Positions 1 through 5,424 of a stretch of 8,111 bases of DNA are shown here, one piece after another. The DNA comes from Betaproteobacteria bacterium (GTDB lineage Bacteria > Pseudomonadota > Gammaproteobacteria > Burkholderiales > Burkholderiaceae_E), in assembly GCA_016868095.1 (NCBI GenBank), contig VGHV01000097.1, positions 1 to 8,111 on the forward strand, in the 5' to 3' direction. The position numbers and the translations under genes are program-made. The notes under the pieces are model-generated. The model was not told the DNA's origin. It saw nothing but the letters and a program-made list of their open reading frames with translations, and ran no database searches. Position 1 is the first letter of the stretch. Every line of letters begins with the position of its first letter.

Positions 1-75
1 GACCAAGCTAGTGTTTGACTGCACTTGGGCAGAAACGGTTTTACCGTTCAGATGAACGGTGATTGAGATGCTCAT
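1..75 (-). CDS. (2Fe-2S)-binding subunit of a CoxS/xanthine-oxidase-family dehydrogenase, N-terminal fragment
   Basis: Only the first 25 codons are in the window; the gene runs leftward off the edge. The peptide begins MSISITVHLNGKTV, the first beta-hairpin of the ferredoxin-like domain in small subunits of molybdenum hydroxylases (carbon monoxide dehydrogenase CoxS, isoquinoline 1-oxidoreductase alpha, xanthine dehydrogenase small subunit). In that family this subunit carries two [2Fe-2S] clusters and passes electrons between the molybdenum subunit and the acceptor. The cluster-binding cysteines would lie beyond the edge, so they cannot be checked. The start is well supported: a perfect AGGAGG (80-85, minus strand) sits 4 bases before the ATG. 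Family assignment rests on a short stretch and the substrate cannot be guessed. The next genes to the left would be expected to encode the large molybdopterin and possibly FAD subunits. Confidence 0.7.
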   Translation of the reverse strand, partial: MSISITVHLNGKTVSAQVQSNTSLV

Positions 76-167
76 GTTTCCTCCTGAGGTTGGGGTGCGC
101 AGGGCGCAAAGGGTGCTCAAGCGCCTTCCATAAATATCCGGGCTGTGGCGTCTTAAGTGCTAGGCGA

Positions 168-197
168 ACTATACGTGCAAGCATGCCTGAACATCAA
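168..197 (-). promoter_or_regulatory. Candidate sigma70 promoter for the (2Fe-2S) subunit gene
   Basis: On the minus strand TTGATG (192-197) and TATAGT (168-173) are separated by 18 bases, matching 4 of 6 and 5 of 6 consensus positions. Transcription would start near 160 and leave a leader of about 85 bases before the ATG at 75. This is a match by eye only. No comparably good promoter was found for the rightward M14 gene in the same 230-base gap. Confidence 0.35.
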
Positions 198-305
198 CTG
201 CTGATTCCAATGGATGACTGGGTCCAGGGGTTAACATATTCGTCATCTTCGCCTAAGCATCAGCTCCCTGGTGCGCCCATAAGACTGGCCAGAAAGGATC
301 GCCTC

Positions 306-2138
306 ATGACCATCGATTTTTCCCGCTTTTACCGTTATGAAGAACTGAGCTCGCTCTTGCAAGCGCTCGTAAGCGAACACCCGGATTTGCTGCGTCTGGA
401 GTCAATGGGCCGAAGTTTTGAAGGGCGTGAGATCTGGGTAGTCAGTCTGACCCGGTTTGCCACAGGACCGGCAGAGGAAAAGCCTGCGCTTTGGGTCGAC
501 GGCAATATTCACGCTGCAGAGTTACTCGCGAGCACGGCCGTGCTTTATTTCCTTGACCATGTGTTGAAGCATGCGTCATCGGATCCCCTGGTGAGTCATT
601 TGCTTGACACCCGGGCGTTTTACCTCGTGCCCAGACTTTGTCCCGATGGGGCTGAACTCGCGCTTGGGGATCGCCCGCGTCATATCCGATCGTCGACACG
701 CGCTTACCCCTTTGAGGACGTCGCACTGGACGGGATGGTGATCGAAGACGTTGATGGCGACGGACGGATTTTGTCGATGCGGATTGCCGACCCCAACGGC
801 GGATGGAAACCCCATCCGATCGATCCCCGTGTGATGATTCCCCGTGAGCCTGGAGAAATCGGTGGCCAGTACTACAGGATTTTGCCCGAGGGGCAGGTGC
901 TTCAGCATAACGGCGTGGGGTTTAAGCTCAACCCGGATCGCGAAGGCCTTGACCTAAACCGCAACTTTCCCTCGGACTGGCGGCAGGAATACAAGCAACA
1001 AGGCGCAGGGCCCTATCCCACGAGCGAACCCGAGGTGAAAGCCATGGTCGACTTTGTGGTCAGGCACCCCAATATCGGAGCCGCCGTCAGTTTTCATACC
1101 CACAGCGGTGTGATTTTGCGGCCCATGGGTACAGAGCCCGACGACAAAATGATTCCTGAGGATTTATGGATGTACAAGCGTTTGTCGGCGGCGGCGAGCG
1201 AGCAGACCGGCTATCCGGCCTTGAGCATTTGGCATGATTTCAAATACCACCCGCAACAAGTCATTAGCGGTACCCAGGACTGGATTTACGAGCACCTTGG
1301 CGCCCTGTTTTGGGTTGTTGAACTGTGGGCGCCCAACCGGGCTGCCGGCATTGAGAAATACCCCTTTATCGACTGGTATCGCGAGCATCCGCCTGAGGAT
1401 GATTTAAAACTTTTGAAGTGGAGCGATGAGGTTTGTGGCGGTCAGGCCCATGTTGATTGGAAGTCTTTCGATCATCCGCAGCTTGGTCCGCTTGAAATCG
1501 GTGGTTGGGATCGGATGAACTTTTGGCGAAATCCACCGCCTGCCTTGCGTGAGGCGGAGGTTGCCCGTTTTCCGGGCTGGCTTAAACAATTGGCGGCCAT
1601 ACTGCCAAAGCTCGAGCTCCTCGTACTCGAGGTGCGATCGCTTGGCGAAGCGACTGGAGCACTGCATCCACCCGGTGCAAGGCATTACCTGATCCGATTT
1701 GCTGTGGAAAACAGCGGTTATTTGCCAAGCTATGTCAGCCGGCGAGCCCTTGAGCGCAAAACCGTCCGCGGTGTCATTGTTGAGTGTTTTCCGCTGACCA
1801 CTGAGGCGCGAGCACTGACGCGCGAGGATAGCGCCACGCTTGCAGTGCGTGCAAAGCAGACAGTGCTTGGTGCGGCCGATCCCCTAGGCGACGAGCTTTT
1901 CGATGCGCAAAGCAGGCCTTATGTACGTTGCATGAGCGGTACGCAACGTCTTGAAGGCCCCTCACTCGAAGGCCACGCAGCAAAGCAGTCCTTGCAGGCC
2001 TTCTTGCCTGATCGTGCACTTACTGCGCAGCGCTATTTGCATCAGTGGCAGCTAGCTGCGCTTCCGGGGACGGACCTCGAGGTTATTGCTCGAACCGAGC
2101 GCGCCGGGATTATTCGACGCAGCATTCGCCTCGACTAA
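306..2138 (+). CDS. M14-family zinc carboxypeptidase, cytosolic
   Basis: This 610-residue protein has the full M14 (carboxypeptidase A/T-like) catalytic set: zinc ligands H69 and E72 in NIHAAE, the conserved DLNRNF at 216-221, the third zinc ligand H264 in SFHTHSG, and the general-base glutamate E339 in FWVVELW. M14 enzymes remove C-terminal residues from peptides. No signal peptide is visible, so it is probably cytosolic. The catalytic domain spans roughly residues 10-420, followed by about 190 residues that may form a beta-rich accessory domain, unlike the compact 300-residue classical enzymes. A DVDGDGRI segment at 148-155 resembles a calcium loop. The ATG at 306 was chosen because AAAGGA (293-298) lies 7 bases before it and the fold begins just after. 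The frame is open further upstream to 63, but that stretch does not look like protein. The preferred substrate is unknown. Confidence 0.88.
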   Translation: MTIDFSRFYRYEELSSLLQALVSEHPDLLRLESMGRSFEGREIWVVSLTRFATGPAEEKPALWVDGNIHAAELLASTAVLYFLDHVLKHASSDPLVSHLLDTRAFYLVPRLCPDGAELALGDRPRHIRSSTRAYPFEDVALDGMVIEDVDGDGRILSMRIADPNGGWKPHPIDPRVMIPREPGEIGGQYYRILPEGQVLQHNGVGFKLNPDREGLDLNRNFPSDWRQEYKQQGAGPYPTSEPEVKAMVDFVVRHPNIGAAVSFHTHSGVILRPMGTEPDDKMIPEDLWMYKRLSAAASEQTGYPALSIWHDFKYHPQQVISGTQDWIYEHLGALFWVVELWAPNRAAGIEKYPFIDWYREHPPEDDLKLLKWSDEVCGGQAHVDWKSFDHPQLGPLEIGGWDRMNFWRNPPPALREAEVARFPGWLKQLAAILPKLELLVLEVRSLGEATGALHPPGARHYLIRFAVENSGYLPSYVSRRALERKTVRGVIVECFPLTTEARALTREDSATLAVRAKQTVLGAADPLGDELFDAQSRPYVRCMSGTQRLEGPSLEGHAAKQSLQAFLPDRALTAQRYLHQWQLAALPGTDLEVIARTERAGIIRRSIRLD

Positions 2139-2150
2139 ACCCGTTAAGCT

Positions 2151-2177
2151 TTGACTAAAAGAGTCAAGATATGACTT
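2151..2177. repeat. Inverted-repeat cluster TTGACT / AGTCAA / TGACTT, possible operator
   Basis: TTGACT (2151-2156) and AGTCAA (2162-2167) form a perfect 6-bp inverted repeat with a 5-base spacer. A third related half-site, TGACTT, follows at 2172-2177. The half-sites begin 11 and 10 bases apart, about one helical turn each, and the last overlaps the -35 of the candidate promoter at 2176-2204. The repeat starts 13 bases after the M14 stop, so it could also form a weak hairpin at the end of that transcript. No T-run follows, which argues against an intrinsic terminator. Confidence 0.3.
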
Positions 2178-2204
2178 GTCGCTGCGATGCAGCATTGTTA
2201 TGAT
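2176..2204 (+). promoter_or_regulatory. Candidate sigma70 promoter for the panE-like/crotonase operon
   Basis: TTGTCG (2176-2181) and TATGAT (2199-2204) are separated by 17 bases, with 4 of 6 and 5 of 6 consensus matches. Transcription would begin near 2211 and give a leader of about 200 bases before the ATG at 2409. The -35 overlaps the inverted-repeat cluster just upstream, which suits a repressor or activator site. Identified by eye only. Confidence 0.35.
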
Positions 2205-2239
2205 CTCAAAGCGCTATAACCCGGCGTTATCTTGACCAA

Positions 2240-2288
2240 CCTGAGGCGTAGGCGCTTCAGGACATCCAACTGTCCGCACCCCGGACAG
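2240..2288 (+). promoter_or_regulatory. Structured 5' leader with overlapping hairpins upstream of the panE-like gene
   Basis: Hairpin A pairs 2240-2248 with 2253-2261 (9 bp including one G-U) around the tetraloop TAGG. Hairpin C pairs CTGTCCG (2270-2276) with CGGACAG (2282-2288) around a 5-base loop. A competing hairpin B can pair GGACA (2260-2264) with TGTCC (2271-2275), which would break the closing end of A and all of C. No T-run follows any of them, so they are not simple terminators. I match no known riboswitch class. Whether the stretch is a regulatory RNA or coincidence cannot be settled by reading. Confidence 0.3.
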
Positions 2289-2408
2289 CTCACATAGATG
2301 GTGGCTGTTGCCTCGCAGCATCCTGTACCAGCAGACCACCGCGCGACTGTTGCAATGGGCTTGTCTAGTTTTCCTCATCCTTGTTGTGTCCTCGAAAGGA
2401 ATCATTCG

Positions 2409-3425
2409 ATGAAGATTTGTATTGTGGGGGCGGGTTCGATAGGTGGTTATGTCGGTGTCAAACTTGCTCAAGCGGGTGAAGATGTCACCCTGATCGCTCG
2501 AAACGCAAACCTTGAAGCGATTCGTAGCCGTGGCATGCGTCTTACGATGTCTGATGGGGTCGAGCATGTTGTCCGTCAAGTGAAGGCAACCGCTTCACTG
2601 GCAGAGGCCGGTCAACAAGACCTGGTCATTCTTGGTATGAAGGCGAATCAGGTTGCAGCCGTTGTCAAGGATTTGCATCACCTGCTCCACGACAACACGA
2701 TCATCATCCCGATGCAAAACGGGATCCCCTGGTGGTACTTTCAGCGCCACGCTGGTGGCTTTGAAGATCGGGTTGTCCATAGTGTTGACCCGGAAGGATT
2801 GATCATGAAAGCGATCGACCCTGCACGAATCATTGGCTGTGTGGTTTATCCGGCTTGCGAGTTGGCAGCCCCTGGCTGGGTGCGCCATATTGAGGGCGAT
2901 CGCTTTCCCTTGGGTGAACTCGACGGCAGTGAGAGTGAAAGGGTCTTGGCGCTTTCGGCGATGTTTGCGCGTGCCGGACTCAAGGCACCCGTACTCACGA
3001 ACATCCGAAGCGAGATTTGGCTCAAACTTTGGGGCAATCTCACCTTTAATCCCATCAGCGCGCTCACCCACTCTACCTTGGTCGATATTTGTCAATTCCC
3101 TTTGTCGCGCGAGTTGGCTGCGGCGATGATGCGAGAGGCCGAGGCGGTTGCAACAAGCCTGGGCATTAGTTTCCGGGTCAGCCTTGAAAAGCGTATCGCC
3201 GGTGCAGAGAAAGTCGGCAAGCACAAGACCTCGATGCTGCAAGATGTCGAGTCAGGTCGTGATCCTGAGATCGATGCCTTAGTTGGTGCGGTGATCGAAT
3301 TGGGAAAGATTACCCAGGTGCCAACACCCCACATCGAAACCGTTTACGCGCTCATGAAGCTGCTTTCGGTACGGATCAACGACGAAAAGTTAGCAGTGCG
3401 CGCACAGCCCTTGGCTGCAGCCTAG
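2409..3425 (+). CDS. Ketopantoate reductase family (PanE/ApbA-type) NADP-dependent oxidoreductase
   Basis: The 338-residue protein matches 2-dehydropantoate 2-reductase from end to end. The N-terminal Rossmann domain opens with the dinucleotide motif GAGSIGG (7-13), followed by R31, which in E. coli PanE contacts the NADPH phosphate. K78 (MKANQ) and N104 (MQNG) fit the active-site positions K72 and N98. In the helical C-terminal domain K206, N210 and N214 keep the spacing of E. coli K176, N180 and N184, and S275 and E287 keep that of S244 and E256. By family the reaction is NADPH reduction of ketopantoate to pantoate for coenzyme A synthesis. Because it leads an operon with two crotonases, it may instead act on another 2-oxo or branched 2-hydroxy acid, so no symbol is assigned. 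The start has AAAGGA (2395-2400) 8 bases upstream; an in-frame ATG at 2298 lacks a ribosome site and would precede the dinucleotide fold with an unrelated tail. Confidence 0.87.
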   Translation: MKICIVGAGSIGGYVGVKLAQAGEDVTLIARNANLEAIRSRGMRLTMSDGVEHVVRQVKATASLAEAGQQDLVILGMKANQVAAVVKDLHHLLHDNTIIIPMQNGIPWWYFQRHAGGFEDRVVHSVDPEGLIMKAIDPARIIGCVVYPACELAAPGWVRHIEGDRFPLGELDGSESERVLALSAMFARAGLKAPVLTNIRSEIWLKLWGNLTFNPISALTHSTLVDICQFPLSRELAAAMMREAEAVATSLGISFRVSLEKRIAGAEKVGKHKTSMLQDVESGRDPEIDALVGAVIELGKITQVPTPHIETVYALMKLLSVRINDEKLAVRAQPLAAA

Positions 3426-3437
3426 CGCTTTCGGGCA

Positions 3438-3464
3438 GAATCCCTCCGGTTGATGGAGGGATTC
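3438..3464 (+). promoter_or_regulatory. Perfect hairpin masking the ribosome binding site of the first crotonase
   Basis: GAATCCCTCC (3438-3447) pairs perfectly with GGAGGGATTC (3455-3464) around the 7-base loop GGTTGAT. The 3' arm holds the whole Shine-Dalgarno sequence (GGAGGG, 3455-3460), and the start codon begins at 3465, the next base after the stem. The hairpin lies 12 bases after the panE-like stop codon. The absence of an immediate T-run argues against an intrinsic terminator and favours control of translation initiation. Confidence 0.6.
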
Positions 3465-4253
3465 ATGTCTGATTTTGTTTTACTGGCGCAAGAAGGCGCC
3501 GTCTTTACCCTAACCTTAAACGCGCCCTCAGAGCGCAACGCCTTATCCACACAAGCCCAATGGGACGCCGTGGTGGAGGCCATCGAGACTGTTCAGCATC
3601 ACGCCGAGGCCAAGTGTTTGATTCTTACAGGGGCAGGCTCAGCCTTTTGCGCTGGCGGCAATGTCAAAGACATGCAAAACAAGCAAGGCATTGCTGGCGG
3701 TTCACCCTATGCCATTCGTGAGGGCTATCGACGCGGCATACAACGCATCCCCAAGGCGATGGCAGCTCTCGATATTCCAGCGATTGCGGCCGTAAATGGC
3801 CCTGCGATCGGCGCTGGGCTCGATCTGGCCTGCATGTGCGATATTCGTATCGCTTCAGACAAGGCGAGGTTTGCCGAGAGCTTTGTGAAGCTGGGTATTA
3901 TTCCTGGCGATGGCGGCGCATGGCTTTTGCAGCGTATTGTGGGCTACTCGAAGGCGGCTGAACTCAGTTTCACGGGCGACATGCTCGATGCCCAGCAAGC
4001 ACTGGCCTGTCAGTTGGTGTCGCAGGTCGTACCGCATGATGATTTGATGGCGACTTGTTTAGCGCTTGCGAGGCGTATTGCCGCCAACCCCGCGCCTGCC
4101 CTTCGTATGACGAAGCGGCTGCTGCGTGAGGCGCAACACCAGCGCATCGAGGCCTTGCTCGAGATGTCGGCTGGTCTGCAGGCCCTGGCGCATCACACCG
4201 CCGAACACGATGAGGCTGTGGCTGCTTTTGTTCAATCGATGGCTAAGCGATAA
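3465..4253 (+). CDS. Crotonase-fold enoyl-CoA hydratase/isomerase family protein (first of pair)
   Basis: This 262-residue protein has the normal length and motif order of the crotonase family: SERNALS near residue 25, the oxyanion-hole and CoA-binding segment CAGGNVKDM (62-70), GAGLDLACMCD (116-126) and GIIPGDGGAWLLQRIVG (144-160). Members bind acyl-CoA thioesters and stabilise an enolate, performing hydration, isomerisation, dehalogenation or hydrolysis. Aligned by hand to rat mitochondrial enoyl-CoA hydratase, catalytic Glu144 becomes D120 and Glu164 becomes F140, while an acid, D149, sits in the PGDGG loop. This resembles isomerase-like PaaG relatives more than true hydratases, so the reaction is left open. 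The ATG at 3465 has GGAGGG (3455-3460) upstream within a strong hairpin; the in-frame ATG at 3453 falls in the hairpin loop and has no ribosome site. It lies 39 bases after the panE-like gene and 3 bases before the second crotonase. Confidence 0.85.
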   Translation: MSDFVLLAQEGAVFTLTLNAPSERNALSTQAQWDAVVEAIETVQHHAEAKCLILTGAGSAFCAGGNVKDMQNKQGIAGGSPYAIREGYRRGIQRIPKAMAALDIPAIAAVNGPAIGAGLDLACMCDIRIASDKARFAESFVKLGIIPGDGGAWLLQRIVGYSKAAELSFTGDMLDAQQALACQLVSQVVPHDDLMATCLALARRIAANPAPALRMTKRLLREAQHQRIEALLEMSAGLQALAHHTAEHDEAVAAFVQSMAKR

Positions 4254-4256
4254 ATA

Positions 4257-5084
4257 ATGAGTCATTTAACTTCTCAAAGCGACACTAAGCTGCAGGCTTC
4301 ACCGCTTGTCAGTGCACTCAACGAGGGCGTCTTAACACTCACCCTAAACCGCCCTGAGGCTCGCAATGCGCTTAATCCAGAAATCACCTCGGGCCTGATT
4401 CTTGCGCTTGAACAAGCACAGCGCGATACGGCCGTGCGCGCTGTGGTGCTTACCGGGGCGGGCGGTGCGTTTTGTGCGGGTGGTGATGTGAAGGCTATGG
4501 CAACGCCGCAGATGCAAAGCATGAACCCCGCTGAACGCCAGCGATTATTGCGCCAACGAGCGGATGCCTCACGATTGCTTCATGAAATGCCCAAGCCGAC
4601 GATTGCGGTGATACCTGGTGCTGCGGCCGGTGCAGGCCTGGCGCTCGCACTCGCTTGCGATTTCAGACTCGCCGCACGCTCGGCCAAGATCAGCACGGCC
4701 TTCGCCAAAGTGGGCCTATCGGGTGACTATGGCATGAGCTACTTTTTGCCGCGCGTGGTTGGCGAGGCGAAGGCCCGGGAACTTCTGATGTTTTCGCCCG
4801 TCTTGAGCGCCGATGAGGCTTACGGCCTTGGCTTATTGCATCAGGTTCATGATGACAATGCACTAGAGCAAGCGGCCTTTGGCTGGATCGAAACGCTCGC
4901 GAAGGGACCAACGCTTGCGTATGCGCACATGAAAAAGGCCCTGCTTGCCTCAGGACTCAATGGCTTATCGACTCAACTCGATGTGGAGTCAAGCCTTCAG
5001 GTCTTGTGTCAGGGTACAGCCGACCATAAAGAGGCTGCAAAGGCCTTTGTTGAGAAGCGACGTCCCGATTTTCAGGGGCACTGA
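4257..5084 (+). CDS. Crotonase-fold enoyl-CoA hydratase/isomerase family protein (second of pair)
   Basis: The product has 275 residues with crotonase landmarks: RPEARNALN near 32-40, FCAGGDVKAM (72-81), GAGLALALACD (125-135) and GLSGDYGMSYFLPRVVG (153-169). The residues aligned to Glu144 and Glu164 of rat enoyl-CoA hydratase are A129 and F149, so classical hydration is unlikely. D157 in SGDYG occupies the place of the nucleophilic Asp145 of 4-chlorobenzoyl-CoA dehalogenase and of the acid in PaaG-type isomerases, which suggests isomerase or other acyl-CoA chemistry. About 15 extra N-terminal residues precede the fold. The ATG follows the previous stop by 3 bases (TAAATAATG) and no good ribosome site is visible, so translation probably depends on coupling to the first crotonase. 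The two proteins are paralogues by motif but clearly diverged, especially at the active site. Confidence 0.84.
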   Translation: MSHLTSQSDTKLQASPLVSALNEGVLTLTLNRPEARNALNPEITSGLILALEQAQRDTAVRAVVLTGAGGAFCAGGDVKAMATPQMQSMNPAERQRLLRQRADASRLLHEMPKPTIAVIPGAAAGAGLALALACDFRLAARSAKISTAFAKVGLSGDYGMSYFLPRVVGEAKARELLMFSPVLSADEAYGLGLLHQVHDDNALEQAAFGWIETLAKGPTLAYAHMKKALLASGLNGLSTQLDVESSLQVLCQGTADHKEAAKAFVEKRRPDFQGH

Positions 5085-5127
5085 CGATGGCCTGCCGACC
5101 AACGCATATGTCGAGGAGAACTCATTG

Positions 5128-5421
5128 ATGGCTGCGTACTTTATTGTAGAAATTGATACCGTTGATCAGGACTTGATGGCTGAGTACCGCAAGCACACGC
5201 CGGCAGCGGTCGAAGCTTTCGGAGGACGCTTTTTGGTGCGTGGAGGTGCTAGCGAAACACTCGAAGGCGATTGGCAGCCCAAGCGGTTGGTGGTGCTGGA
5301 GTTTCCAAGTGTTGATGCGGCAAAGGCGTTTTATCATTCAGAACAATATAAACCTTTGCTCGACATGCGCAAAAAGGCTGGGCATTCAAACATGGTTCTC
5401 GTTGAGGGTGCAGCCTCGTAA
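5128..5421 (+). CDS. DUF1330 domain protein
   Basis: The 97-residue product matches the DUF1330 family along its length: an initial strand AAYFIVEIDTVD, a helix containing MAEYRKHTPAAVEAFGGRFLV (residues 17-37), then RGGASETLEGDW, KRLVVLEFPS and the helix AAKAFYHSEQYKPLL. These small proteins adopt a ferredoxin-like alpha/beta-barrel fold, usually dimeric, related to monooxygenase-like and YciI-like proteins; no reaction is established for the family. The ATG at 5128 has GAGGAG (5113-5118) 9 bases upstream. An in-frame start further upstream would overlap the second crotonase and adds unrelated sequence. It is last in the operon, 43 bases after the crotonase pair, which suggests an accessory role in the same pathway. 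It ends 3 bases from the stop of the convergent transporter gene. Confidence 0.85.
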   Translation: MAAYFIVEIDTVDQDLMAEYRKHTPAAVEAFGGRFLVRGGASETLEGDWQPKRLVVLEFPSVDAAKAFYHSEQYKPLLDMRKKAGHSNMVLVEGAAS

Positions 5422-5424
5422 CAA

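Noticed and set aside
63..305. In-frame extension of the M14 peptidase back to a TTG at 63
   Set aside because: It overlaps the start of the divergent (2Fe-2S) gene, looks like non-protein sequence and has no ribosome site, whereas ATG 306 has a good one.
2181..2193. GCTGC-GAT-GCAGC hairpin as a terminator for the M14 gene
   Set aside because: The stem is only 5 bp, has no T-run after it, and lies within the spacer of the candidate promoter.
2298..2408. 37-residue N-terminal extension of the PanE-like protein from ATG 2298
   Set aside because: There is no ribosome site, and the family begins directly at the dinucleotide motif (MKICIVGAG), which ATG 2409 gives with AAAGGA upstream.
2214..2579. 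121-residue minus-strand frame over the operon leader
   Set aside because: It is composed of atypical sequence, overlaps the start of the PanE-like gene and has no ribosome site, so it is most likely a chance frame.
2595..3242. 215-residue open frame on the minus strand
   Set aside because: It lies wholly inside the well-supported PanE-like gene, its peptide resembles no family I know, and no start signals are visible.
3438..3464. Reading the hairpin as an intrinsic terminator of the PanE-like gene
   Set aside because: No T-run directly follows the stem on either strand; the next bases are the start codon, so a translational role fits better.
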